Below are positions 10,435 to 20,551 of a DNA stretch of 64,000 bases, in pieces. A program made the position numbers and the translations under genes. The first letter of the stretch is position 1. Each line of letters opens with the position of its first letter. The notes under the pieces were generated by a model. It made no database searches, was not told the origin of the DNA, and saw only the letters and a list, made by a program, of their open reading frames with translations. The DNA is from Edaphochlamys debaryana. Its lineage: Eukaryota; Chlorophyta; Chlorophyceae; Chlamydomonadales. The DNA is taken from assembly GCA_016858145.1 (NCBI GenBank), contig JAEHOE010000043.1:1-64000 (forward strand), in the 5' to 3' direction.

Positions 10435-12364
10435 TCTTAGGATCGCCAACCCCAAGGCGATGGAGTCGGAGGCCTTCCAGAAGCCGACGCCAGCATCACC
10501 ACCTGGGGCTTCCGTGCGAAGGTCCAACCCCAACCTGGGGCATCATCTGGAGCCAGCGCAAGAGGGGAACCACGAGAACCAAGGTCAACAAGACAACGGA
10601 CAACTGCAGAGCCCAAGACCCCAAGGTGGACGGTGCGGTCCTCTGCTGTGCAACACAGCGGGACCCTGCCAGTCCAACAGCTGCGTCAGCCAGGACAACA
10701 CAGGTCTGCCCCACAGCAGACCTCTGCGTCCTGGCCACACGGCGGTCCTCAGCTGCCCAGGGAGCGCTATGGGTCTCTCCGAACAACCTGTGGAGGTAGC
10801 CGCCGCCGTGGCTACCGCCGCCGTGGATGACAAGGACCACTCCGTCCCTCAACCAGGAGGGCAAGCGGATTGCTCCGCTGCTGCCTTCTCAAGGCAGCCG
10901 GAGCCTGTCATCCCACCAACCAGCGGTTTCACCGCTAAACGTGAGGTGTTCACCGGTACCTCTGCTGACCAAGACAGCATACATGTCGGAGACAGGAGCC
11001 CCACACCTGCCACCAATCATCGGGTGGGCCTGTCCTACTCATTGCTTGCTTCACCGGTCCTAGCGGTGCCTGTGTTTCTCAGCGCTGGCCGCCTAGCCGG
11101 GATCTGCGGCAACGCCAGGCCGCTTTTGCCCACCGTCTACAAGCTGGAGAGTGGAGCCGTGGGACCCTGGCCTGCTCGATGGCTTGCCGCCTTGGGGGCG
11201 AACGTCTGCGCTTTCCGCGTTTTCCACACCGGGCCAGGACCCCCAAGACCGGGGTCTTTGCCTCATGGTGGCTCACCAGCGGGCCCAGCCGTGGCTCTGT
11301 TGGGGAAAGGAAAACCGAGTCAGGCCAAGCTACCGGCGTTCCCCAAGCGCTCAAAAGGCGCTCAGGGGATGCCGCCGCCGTACCAGCAGGTGCCGTGTTC
11401 ACCACTGCGCGAGCTGTGGTGGGCACCTCTTGATACGGCACAGTCTCTGCTATCCTGGAGCCATGTCGTCAGCAGCGCGGGCTCACGGCAGCCTGCGCAC
11501 GATGAACCTTCCTATGGCTGGGACCCACCCAGGGACCCAGGGACCAGCTGCTTGCAGCATAGTCCTAACACTTCACAGCCAAGGCAGCAGGTGCCAGCAA
11601 GTCAGAGGTTGGAGGCTTGTCAGCCAGAGGGGAGGAAGCCCTCCCGGGGCAACCTTTCCACCTGGCCGAGCAGGCCGACTGACGTGCCAACCTTTCTGTC
11701 AACACCTTTCTGTGTGGGGGCGGCGATGGCACTACGCCATCACCCCTCCGTCGGTGCGCTGCGCTTTCACCGAGGTGTCCGAAGGCACAAGTCGCAACGA
11801 CTACAAACCAGTGACCACGTCACTACCCGGGGCGATAAGCAGGCGCCCTACGCCCGGCTCGTCGCTTTCACCTGGACGGCGCCGCCTCCCCCCCAGAGCT
11901 TTTGGCAACGCGGGGGTGGCGGCAAGTCTCCGCTGAAGGAAACGAGGGTGATGGTACCACGACGCCATCCTTCTGCCGGCGCTCTGCGGTATCACCGGAG
12001 GGTTCGAAGGCGCAAGGCGCACCGACAACGAACCAGTGACTACGTCACTACCCCAGGCGGCGAGCAAGCCCACTATCTCCAGCCCGCTGCTTGGCACACC
12101 GCCTTCCCCCCGGGGCCCACGGCAACGCGGGGGCGGTGGGTATGGCCGCCCGCACGGCAGTATGGTTGTGGGCACACCGGTTGGCCAAGGCCGTACCGGA
12201 ACGTCCACCGACCGAAGCCACCCCGTGGCTGGGCTGGCTGGTCGGCAGCAACCTGTCGCTGCCACTGTCACACGGACGCCCCCGCCTCTCTCTGCTGCGG
12301 GAGCTTCTGGCAACGCGGGGGCGGCGGAAGGCGCATGGAGAAGGACGAACAGGCCGAGCTTTGA
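10358..12364 (+). CDS. Longest open frame (668 codons) of LTR element, unknown
   Basis: It overlaps the end of the preceding open frame in a different phase and ends about 430 bp before the 3' LTR. The product would be Pro/Gly/Arg-rich, without recognisable pol domains. Two diverged internal copies (DNA 11725-11842 and 11950-12068) encode segments beginning like GALRFHRGVRRHK and GALRYHRRVRRRK, and an FWQRGGGG motif recurs. It could be a lineage-specific element protein or an accidental frame in GC-rich DNA. Confidence 0.25.
   Translation: MPTRAPCTPCTMRPGLSVDQRSSRADLRIANPKAMESEAFQKPTPASPPGASVRRSNPNLGHHLEPAQEGNHENQGQQDNGQLQSPRPQGGRCGPLLCNTAGPCQSNSCVSQDNTGLPHSRPLRPGHTAVLSCPGSAMGLSEQPVEVAAAVATAAVDDKDHSVPQPGGQADCSAAAFSRQPEPVIPPTSGFTAKREVFTGTSADQDSIHVGDRSPTPATNHRVGLSYSLLASPVLAVPVFLSAGRLAGICGNARPLLPTVYKLESGAVGPWPARWLAALGANVCAFRVFHTGPGPPRPGSLPHGGSPAGPAVALLGKGKPSQAKLPAFPKRSKGAQGMPPPYQQVPCSPLRELWWAPLDTAQSLLSWSHVVSSAGSRQPAHDEPSYGWDPPRDPGTSCLQHSPNTSQPRQQVPASQRLEACQPEGRKPSRGNLSTWPSRPTDVPTFLSTPFCVGAAMALRHHPSVGALRFHRGVRRHKSQRLQTSDHVTTRGDKQAPYARLVAFTWTAPPPPQSFWQRGGGGKSPLKETRVMVPRRHPSAGALRYHRRVRRRKAHRQRTSDYVTTPGGEQAHYLQPAAWHTAFPPGPTATRGRWVWPPARQYGCGHTGWPRPYRNVHRPKPPRGWAGWSAATCRCHCHTDAPASLCCGSFWQRGGGGRRMEKDEQAEL
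11725..12068 (+). repeat. Diverged direct duplication in LTR element interior
   Basis: Bases 11725-11842 and 11950-12068 align over about 118 bp. Both start GATGG, share GAAGGC.CAAG and end in CCAGTGAC.ACGTCACTACCC. They are separated by a sequence containing GGCAACGCGGGGG, a motif that recurs near 12119 and 12306. Confidence 0.6.
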
Positions 12365-12783
12365 GCAACACGGGGGCGGCGTCAACCGCTGCCCGTTGCC
12401 GTGCTCCACTTGGACAAGGCGGCTTCTGTTGGAGAGGCAGGACAGCTCCTTCCGCTGGTACAGCGGATGGCACCTGGAACACACAGCCCAGGTCGCCCAT
12501 ACACTGGCATGTCCGTGGTTTTGACCACGCATGCAGGCGGCCGGGGGCAGGCAACAGGTTTCTACCCCTGCTGGTTCCACCCACACAGAGGATGCCGACA
12601 GTAGTTTCTCTATAGTCGGCGTTGGAAAGCAGCAAGGACAAAAAAAAGCATAACAAAATGACGACGAGGAGGCGGACACAATCAGGATACCAGGAGGGGC
12701 AGCCTATCCCAGCCAAGTCGGCAGCAGCCCTTGGGCACGACAGAACTGAGACGAGGACGCCACCAGGATGGAACGCGGGGCCG

Positions 12784-12799
12784 AGCGGCAGCTGCCGCT
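12784..12799. repeat. 16-bp perfect palindrome spanning the 3' LTR boundary
   Basis: AGCGGCAGCTGCCGCT is AGCGGCA (the element's 3' terminal heptamer) + GC + TGCCGCT (its 5' terminal heptamer). It occupies the place where a polypurine tract would be expected and looks like two element ends joined through GC. Confidence 0.85.
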
Positions 12800-13300
12800 G
12801 CAGCAGGCCTGCTCCCGACCCTGGCTGGGCGGTCAAGGTATGCAGTGACTGGGCCCCGAACGCGGCGGCCCACATCCTGCAGACCGAGGCTGCATTCTGT
12901 GGGTGTCATGCCCTGTGCGCCCCGGGCGGGGCCATGCGGGAACCATGCTTTCTAGGCAAGCAGCTCATGACCGAGGTGTAGAGGAGCTTGGGCTCCAACA
13001 CTCGGTAGGTGTACATAGGACGAGCCCTGCCGAAGCAGAACCGCAGCAGACCTGGAGGCTTGCGCGTGTTTAGTAAGGTTGTTACGTGTCCTGTACATAA
13101 GTGTGAGGGTGTGTCTCTAAACGGGGCGTCTGGCCCCTTTGTCTCTGCAATAGAGCATAAGATCCCTTCGTTTGTAGAAGCCCCTGGTTGGATAGCATGT
13201 GTCGCTCGATAGCGCAGTAGTCCCTAGCTTGGGAGCTGCGAGGGGCCGTTAGAAAGTGCCTGGAGCTAGTGATGCTGCTGGGGGTTGGCAGAGCTGCACG

Positions 13301-13476
13301 GAGTTGGGCCCCAGGCGGGCCGGAAGGTGCTTAGAGCCAAGGGAGGCACACGGATTTGGGTTCCTAGTGGGCCTGAAGATGCCCAGAGTCGAGGGAGGTG
13401 CTGGGAGTTGGGCCCCTGATGGGCCTGAAGGTGCCCGGAGTTGAGGAGGCGCGCGGAGGTGGGCCCCGTCTGGGCT
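13301..13476 (+). repeat. ~52-bp G-rich repeats upstream of LTR TATA (3' LTR)
   Basis: Second copy of the block at 6745-6920, identical as far as I can see. Confidence 0.65.
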
Positions 13477-13492
13477 TGCCCTGCCTTGAGGG

Positions 13493-13499
13493 TATATAA
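13493..13499 (+). promoter_or_regulatory. TATA box in 3' LTR
   Basis: Identical copy of the TATA box in the 5' LTR. From this position it could drive read-through transcription into the satellite to the right. Confidence 0.5.
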
Positions 13500-14815
13500 G
13501 CCGGCAGTCGGCAGTCTTTGGAAAGCAACCACTCTTACCTATACTTTACAAACTACGTCACATACGCGTGTTACAAATATAGTACAAAGCTCTCTCCTGT
13601 TTCCCTGTTTCCCAGAGCCCCGAGCGGCACACATCGGCAGCTCCGCCGGCCTTCCGCCGCTGCGAGCCAGCCCAGTCCCGCTCCCTAGCTCATAGCCTTA
13701 GGATATCGGCAGCGACAGCAGTCCACATCGCGACTCACCGCGAGTCTGTGCCGCGTCAAGAGTTCAGCCCAGCCAAGTTAGCTCATCCTCGATTGTGCGA
13801 CGAGCCCTGCGCTCTCTCCAGTCCGACAGCACCAGAGAAGACCTATCCCCTCACTACGTATAGCCAAGTCCACCGGTAGCCAGGCAAGTGCCCAGCGCGA
13901 CAGGACAGTAGTTCCGGCGCTGCGACAGGTCGCGACAGAAGCCAACCCCGCGGGTCCTAGGAGGAAGTATCGAGCAGACGGGTGCGACATATAGCCAGCC
14001 TCAGGCCAGAATCCGGCGACAGCTAACGTCAGGAGCAGGAAGGCATCTGCATTGCTCTCGGCAACTCAGAGACAGACGCAGTAGGCCCACACGCGAGTAG
14101 GTGATAGCTGAAAGGGAATCTCTACGCTTGCGCACTCCCGGGCGTTGACCCATATCCCAGGCGCTTGTGCGTGTGTCCATCCCTCGTCGGGAAGACCGCC
14201 CACATCCTCGCGTAGGCACCCAGTGCTCACGCTATTGACGGGTCCCTAGGGTACGCCCTTGCCCCACTCTCCGAAGTAATCAGTGGTATCCGAGCCGGAA
14301 GGCGTAAGCCGGTCCGGGAAACAGCTCTGTGCCTCGACGCTTGTCCCCAGGTCACAAGCCCCTCCGTGCCAGTGCTCAAGGGCCCGCGACACCGCCCGTG
14401 TCCCAGGCCTTATCTTCTCCGACCCCGCCTACCCAGGGGTCCACTCTCTACACTCGTCCACAACGAGTATCGGGGTTGGGTGCTGAGTGAGACAGCATCC
14501 CTTAGGTGCGCGGCCCCCAGCCCGGCCAGGCAAAGCAGCCCGCTGCTGCTAGCTAGAGCCAGCCTCGGGGTACCCACCGACCCCCCTGACGCACCCTCGC
14601 CTCCTAGCGGGGTGCCTGTACATATCCTGACCGCCGAAACCTAGCCTAGACACAGCTACAAGTAGCAGGGTGACAACCAGTCCTCGGCGTCCTCATACGC
14701 CGGCTGGGGAAGCAGTGTTGCTAGGACACGTCCCGACAGGCCCTGCAGTCCCCCTCTAGCGCGCGAAAATTTTGGGTTCCCGCCTATAGGTGGCTGCGCC
14801 GCCTTTGTAGCGGCA

Positions 14816-14819
14816 CCCT
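14816..14819. repeat. Target-site duplication CCCT (3')
   Basis: Partner of the CCCT at 6233-6236. The satellite sequence resumes directly after it (TGCCGACCGCC). Confidence 0.8.
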
Positions 14820-16767
14820 TGCCGACCGCCCTCAATGGCTGCCCACGGCCGACAAGGCCCCTGCAGCCCTGCCCAGCCCCCCAACCAGCGGCGTTGCACC
14901 ACCTATTTGCCAGCCCTTGACGTGACGAGTGCCAAGTAGGCCAGGCCCTTACCACGCCGTCAGGGCTCATCCAGGCGGCCATCCAAGTCAGACGGCCAAG
15001 CTGCCACCGCTCCACCAACCGGCCCCCAAGCAGCGTGGGCAGGTGGCAGCCTGCCCATCCTCCCGAGCTGCATCTAGGTAAGGGCCTGCGCCAGGCCAGC
15101 CAACCAAGCCCTGCTGTACGAAGAAGGAGGGCTCGCACCCACCCTCAGCAGGGCGGCTTGCAGTAACCGCACAAACCCCCTCAACGGCCGCGGCGCGGGC
15201 CGGCCATGGCGTCGCCGCTAGGGCTCAGCGGCTTGCCGCTGCACTTCGCCCCCCGCACGCGGCCGCGCGGCCCTTGCTCGCGCGCCGGAGGCTCCGGGCC
15301 CAGAACCTCCGTGACCTGGCCTCCTGCAGGTGAGCATCGCGGCAAGCGGCAAGCGCGGCGTGCTGCGCTGATGGGAACATTGGCCGCGTGCCCGGACCTG
15401 GTAGGACTTGGCAGCTTGACAGTCCGTCCCAGCGACTACAACCCTATCAGGCTGCAGCTTGCTGCTGCAGAGGGGCGGTCCTCCGGTTGCGCCGCGGACT
15501 TCGCTGATCGAGACAGCTCGGCGAGCGCGAGCTGCTCTGTCGAGCTGTCTATCAGTAGGCGAGTACGGTCAGTATTGATGGAAGTGGCTCTGGAGGCGTC
15601 GCATGTGTCCTATGGCATGCAATGGATGCTACAGCACAAGGAGGCACAAGTTCTGGGCTGAGACGCGAGCCATGGAAGCGCGAGGTCCAGCACCTCGGCA
15701 AGCGGCCCAGCAGCGATAGTAATGCCGACTATGAATGCTGGCCTATGATCTATGCCGGCATCAAGAGCAAGCGGGCAAAACACAAGCGCCATGGAGACCG
15801 GCCGCCGTGTCGTGCGACGGCGGCCGGGCGGGCCTTGGCCTGCCCCGGCCGCCCCGGCTCTCCAGTTCCCTCGCAGCGCCCAGCAGGGCGAGTGCGCCTC
15901 CCAGGCTCCCGGCCCCTTGACACAGCTGTTCCGAAGACGACGCTCTTTGACAGCTGCGTGACAGGGTGCACGCACAGGGATTCAGAATGGTGACAGGCCC
16001 TGGACCTCACGGCCGCAGGCCAGCCCCGAGGGGGTGCCGGGGTAGGGGCCCTTGGACTGCGTCCCGTCTCCCCGTGCACCCCACCCAAAGCCCTTGGCCA
16101 TCGTAGTGAGCAGCAAGCAGTCGGTTGCGCCTACCGCTAAGCACGCCGCTTCCTCCCTGTGTTCAGGCTGGCTGGCAAAGCCCACGCATCTGCACAACAC
16201 GGCTCTCCCGCCATCGCCGGCAGCCGCAAACAGCCGCAAACGCGACCCCAGCTTTAGTCCAGCGACACGGAGGTGTCTATAGACACCGTACGCATGAGCA
16301 GGCCGGTGCAAGGCTGCCCTTGAGCCCTGCACGTGTTGCCCCCGGGCCCAGCGCTTCCCCACGCGCTTGCGGTCGGCGTGCGTGGGGCGCCAGCCCTGGC
16401 AGCGACGCCGGATCCCTGCGACCATCCATCAATGACCGCACCTACACCGCGTACGGTCACGCCACGGAACTGCACCGTGAGGCTGCTGCGCCAGTGCCCT
16501 TGCCGACCGCCCTCAATGGCTGCCCACGGCCGACAAGGCCCCTGCAGCCCTGCCCAGCCCCCCAACCAGTGGCGTTGCACCACCTATTTGCCAGCCCTTG
16601 ACGTGACGAGTGCCAAGTAGGCCAGGCCCTTACCACGCCGTCAGGGCTCATCCAGGCGGCCATCCAGGTCACACGGCCAAGCTGCCACCGCTCCACCAAC
16701 CGGCCCCCAAGCAGCGTGGGCAGGTGGCAGCCTGCCCATCCTCCCGAGCTGCATGTAGGTAAGGGCC
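14816..16767. repeat. Tandem satellite array, unit ~1.76 kb (right part)
   Basis: This continues the array interrupted at 6236. Bases 14816-15575 complete the fourth copy, starting with the duplicated CCCT. A fifth, truncated copy runs from 15576 to about 16767, where similarity stops after a CTGCATGTAGGTAAGGGCC junction. The fifth copy lacks about 78 bp near 15607 compared with copies 2-4, and keeps the 16-bp palindrome at 16272-16287. Rejoining 6236 to 14820 gives a copy of about 1757 bp, which matches its neighbours and confirms that the retroelement inserted into a pre-existing array. Confidence 0.93.
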
Positions 16768-16803
16768 CAGCGATGCTATATTCCGTTGGCAGAAGTGCGG
16801 AGG

Positions 16804-16888
16804 GCCGGCACTTTTAGGCCCTGGCTAGTGGCAAAAGTGCGAAAGCGGGCAGCACTTTGCAGCCTCCGGCAGCCCTAAAAGTGCCGGC
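16804..16888. repeat. Hairpin: 15-bp perfect inverted repeat, 55-nt loop
   Basis: GCCGGCACTTTTAGG (16804-16818) is the exact inverse of CCTAAAAGTGCCGGC (16874-16888). Further AAAGTGC/GCACTTT pairs lie within the loop. The structure starts about 35 bp after the satellite ends. No coding potential. Confidence 0.75.
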
Positions 16889-17085
16889 GCGCCCGCCGTG
16901 CAGGACACCAACCCAAGCTTCCGGGCTCTTAACCTCCCTGCCTCTCCCTTACTGGCAGCCCTGCCGGGCCTTTCCGGGTTCCGGACCCCCCCGCCTCCCC
17001 CTAACTGACACTCCTGCCATCCAGCCGTGTGCACTGGTCGAAAAAGTGAAGGTGCGGACAGCACTTCGGGCGTTCACAGCAGTAG

Positions 17086-17149
17086 AAAGTGAAGCCGTCT
17101 ATGCAATTTCTTGGATTTTAGCCCGGAAATGTGCCACCGGCTTCACTTT
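17086..17149. repeat. Hairpin: 12-bp perfect inverted repeat, 40-nt loop
   Basis: AAAGTGAAGCCG (17086-17097) is the exact inverse of CGGCTTCACTTT (17138-17149). Together with the hairpin at 16804-16888 it shows repeated AAGTG/CACTT arms, as if both belong to one miniature element or a folded transcript. Confidence 0.65.
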
Positions 17150-17794
17150 GGCGTCACTCTTTTGTGTAGTTTCTGCCTTGGGCGCATAATGCTTGATGTT
17201 ATGACTGGATTCCCCACTCCCACTGGATCCGGCCTTTCGTTGTTGCATCCTGATCTTGGGATTTCAGTGCCATGGTCCGGCTCCTGACAGTATCGTGTAC
17301 TCGCTGTCCTCTGCAGTGTTGCCTGTGTATGCGTCCCCGCATCCGAACGGTATATGCGTTGTGGGTCGCTGACCCTGGTGGTTGGGTGCTGGCAGAGCAC
17401 CGTCAGGCCGAGGAGGCTGCCACTGTAACACACTACTACTAACCTGACGCGAGGTCGGGTAGAGCGAGGCGCGAGCCGAGTGGGCCCTCCGCTCTCTCTT
17501 CTTCTCCGCTTCGCTCCACTCTCTGCCGAGAGCTCCGCTCCACTCCGCTTCCGAGGAGCTAAGCTACGGGTACGGGAATGCCCAACTCTTGACCCAGTAC
17601 CTCAGCCAGCGAACCTCCTTGCCGGCCCCAACCCTTGCGTTGTCGTGTTGCCCTTTGCGCCCAACCTTCAACCAGCTACGTCAACCCGTTGCCGCCCGCA
17701 ACCGCTGGCCTGCAGACTCCGCTCCAACATTCCCCACCTCAAGGCCTCAACACATCCGCGGACCCCACACAGCCGGCCCCCCGGTGGTGCGCCC

Positions 17795-20551
17795 TCATGC
17801 CGCGGCGGTGGTGAAGTTGAGGCGCACAATGTCCGTGTTGCGCCCCCCGTCCCCGAACAGGAACAGCACGTAGCGCGTGGCGGGGCGCAGCCAGGGGCAG
17901 CGCAGGCAGCGCCGCTCGCGGAAGGGCCCCTCGGACAGCGGCGACGTGCCGTTACGGAGCAGACCGAAGCTGCCCGCGCACTCCTGCGAGTCTGCGGCCG
18001 AGGCCACGCTGAGCGTGTAGTTGTGCGGCGGGTCGGTGCGGGAGACCTCGGCGGCGCCGCATGCCACTGCGTAGGGGAAGAGGTTGCCGTCGCTGCGGCC
18101 CGTCTCGGCCATGTAGCGGATGTCGTCTGTGCCCACGTCCTCCTGCACCAGGCGGCTGAGCCGGGCCGCACCCGGGGCCGTGGCCAGCAGCGCGCGCCGG
18201 GGCAGCGCCCAGGGCTCGGCCCAGGCGCCGACGGCCATGGTCAGGCCTCCTCCTTCTCTGCCTCCGCCGCCGCCGCCCCCGGGGTCGTGCCCATGCATTA
18301 GGAGCCGCCGCCGCCTGCGGTACAAGGCCCGAGCGGGGGTAGGGGAGCACACTGGGGGGTCAGTAGCATCACCAGGCTCGGTCGGTAAGGCCACATACAG
18401 CAGGGCCGATCTCCGCCACGCTCCCTCCCTCCCACTCTTGCCCTCTGCCCCCACAGCCCTCTGCCCCCGCACCCCCCCCCCCTGCCGCCCTGTCTCACGC
18501 CGGCGGCGCTGCGTGCGTGGTGGCCTCCTCGGGCACCACTGCGTAGTAGACCATTGCGTTGCGGTTGAGCTGCAGTGTGACGGACAGCTGGGGGGTAGGG
18601 TGCAGGGGGACGGGGGTGGGGGAGAGAGGTTGCGGGGCGGGGGGCAGAAGTCTGCCGTGATAGCTTATCAGCCCGAGCTGTAGCAGCTCCTGGCTAGCAG
18701 GCTGCGGAGGGCTGCAATGCCAATCCCCTTTTCAAGGACCCCTCATGCCAAGCGCCCCAGCGTCCCCAGGGAGCCGCCCACCCCCACCCCATGATCCCAA
18801 CCCTGCACACCTCTGTGCTGCTGACGTTGGCCACCGCTGGCGGCGTGGAGAACTCGGTGGAGCTGAGCTCGCCCCAGGGCACCAGCAGCCCCACCAACAG
18901 CCCCACCGCCAGCAGGAACACAAACACCCACGCCACCGCCAGCCACAGCGTGCGCCGCGTGGTCCACGAGTACATCCAGGCCGCGTAGAACCTGGGGCGC
19001 GGGCGGGAGAGGGAGGCATCATGATGCGTTCCGGTAGCGCAGGGCTGACAGAGGCCCTCAGGCAGAGTGCAGCGCCTTGCATTGTAGCCACGCAGCGGAG
19101 ATCACCCACGCTTGCTGAACCCAAGCCTGCGCGCAGGTCCGATACGGAAGCGGGGCCGCCCCGCTCCCCCCCCCACGCGCCTGCGCATCCCCCCTGCGCC
19201 GCGCGCCTCACCTCCAGCAGTGGTGTGCCGGGTGCAGCATGTACGGCAGGAACAGCACGTACGCGGGCCGCGCCTTGCCGTCCGGCGATAGCGACCCCGT
19301 GCTGCCGTACCTGCCGTACCCGCCCCGGCTGGTGGGGCTCCAGCCCTGGGGCGAGCCCGGGGAGCGCACGGGCGACGGCGCACGAGCCGGGGAGTCCCCG
19401 CCTGCCGGCCCCGACTGCCCCACCCGCTGCCGGGTCCGGCTCCGAGCCATGCTGGCAGCCCCCGGCGCCTCCAGGCGGGCGCCGTCCCCCGCCGCCGCCT
19501 CCGTCTGCGTCCCCGCCTCCGCCTGTGGAGTGCGCGCCTTGGCGGCCGCGCGCCCCTGCGCCTGCGCCTGCGCCTGTGCGGCCGCCGCCGCCGCGCCAGC
19601 GCTGGCCACCACCGCCGCCGCCTGCTCCCGCTCCCGCGCCAGCTGCTGCCGCACGCCGTTGTTCTCCGCCGCCAGCTGCTGCAGCTGCTGCTTCTGGGAC
19701 TCGAGCGCGGACAGCAGCTGCCTGCGGGCGGGGGCGGGCGGGGGCTTTGGGAATGCTGAGACGCTGGGCCGCAGCCGGGCTGCGCTTAATCGAGTGCCGT
19801 GTGCTCAAGCCCGTCCGCAGGGCAAGCCCCCGCCCACCTGATCTCGCCCTGGTCCTGGTCGTACAGATCCTTGAACACCTGCACAACAGCCACGCGGACA
19901 GGAAGGCGGTGTTGTCGTCATGCGTGGCCGCACACAGCCACGGGGAGCGCAGCCCAACGCGCGGCCCCTACGCTTACTGGGGCCCCCACGTATCCTTCAT
20001 TCCTTCAGCCCTTCCTGGTCCAGCGCACGTGTGGTACGCATAGTGCTTGCGGCAACGCACCTGGTACAGGTTGTTCATCTGCGCTGAGAAGGCGCTGTAC
20101 ATGGGGTCCGTCGAGGTGGAGCGCAGGCTGTCTAGGAAGGGTGCCAGCACCTCCTGGGGGCGGGGCAGGGGGCGGCGGCGCTTAAACCGTGGAGATCAGG
20201 TGTCGTGGGCTTCGGCTCAGGAGAGGTGTCTCCGCAGGAATGTGTTAAAGGCAAGCCGTCCCGGTCAGCCCTCACGAGCTGCTGCTGGTCCGAAACCAGT
20301 GCGGTTCACTTCCCAACCCGCCTAACGCTCCTGACCTCGTGTCGGCGTCCCCAGCCAACCCCATCTCCGCCCACATCGTTGCCGTAGCCGCCCACACCTG
20401 CGAGCCGAAGCAACGGTGGGGCCGTCAGCGGCTAGCGTGTGGGAGTGAGATGCGCCCGCGCATGGACCGAACACGCTTGGCCAACATCACTTACCGGCCA
20501 CGGTCGCCCGTGCATCAGCAGGCTCCGGTTGGAATAGGGGGTTCTTTGCAT
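17795..20551 (-). CDS. Single-pass membrane protein with coiled coil, unknown function
   Basis: Seven exons join in phase to a 477-residue protein: 20551-20495, 20153-20061, 19878-19838, 19721-19212, 18991-18811, 18587-18499 and 18257-17795 (TGA). All introns are GT-AG. The order of parts is a short N-terminus, a helical Gln/Glu-rich coiled-coil segment (about residues 60-100), an Ala/Gln-rich linker, a Ser/Pro-rich linker, one strong transmembrane helix (about 248-271, TLWLAVAWVFVFLLAVGLLV), and a C-terminal domain of about 205 residues. That domain has beta-strand-like segments and a Cys-rich motif (RRCLRCPW) plus N-glycosylation sequons, which suggests a cytoplasmic N-terminus and a luminal or extracellular C-terminus (type II). 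I do not recognise the family. The ATG at 20551 was chosen because its exon phase fits exon 2; an ATG at 20600 is out of phase. Confidence 0.75.

Larger units (their letters stand above)
6237..14815 (+). mobile_element. LTR retrotransposon, gag-like, no pol seen (8.58 kb)
   Basis: Two direct repeats of about 2.02 kb (6237-8251 and 12793-14815) flank a 4.54-kb interior. The outer ends are TGCCGCT and AGCGGCA, a 7-bp inverted terminal repeat of TG...CA type, and the element is flanked by the 4-bp duplication CCCT (6233-6236, 14816-14819). The uninterrupted site is preserved in the other satellite copies. The interior has a gag-like helical region followed by long low-complexity frames. I find no protease, reverse transcriptase, RNase H or integrase motifs, so the copy looks non-autonomous (TR-GAG/LARD type). 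Orientation is taken from the gag frame and from TATA boxes in the LTRs. The LTRs differ at only three places that I could see, which implies a young insertion. Confidence 0.9.
12793..14815 (+). repeat. 3' LTR
   Basis: This is the second copy of the 2-kb repeat. After the shared GCCTTTGT (ending 14808) it carries AGCGGCA (14809-14815), the exact inverse of its TGCCGCT start, and then the CCCT target duplication and satellite sequence. The base immediately upstream lies in a palindrome rather than a clear polypurine tract. Confidence 0.9.
16768..17794. other. Non-coding stretch right of the satellite
   Basis: It contains the two hairpins described separately. From 17428 it continues with TGTAACACACTACTACTAACC and repeated CGCTC/GCTCCGC runs, resembling the start of a retroelement LTR, but I found no matching second copy. 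It also includes the expected 3' UTR of the minus-strand gene ending at 17795. No supported gene. Confidence 0.5.

Noticed and set aside
6237..14815. DIRS/TOC-type element or DNA transposon with TGCCGCT ends
   Set aside because: Long identical direct repeats, a TATA-containing LTR, a gag-like region and a 4-bp duplication fit an LTR retrotransposon better; no tyrosine recombinase or transposase motif seen.
1..16767. CRISPR-like or ribosomal spacer array
   Set aside because: The unit is about 1.76 kb with no short repeat/spacer alternation and no rRNA sequence adjoining.
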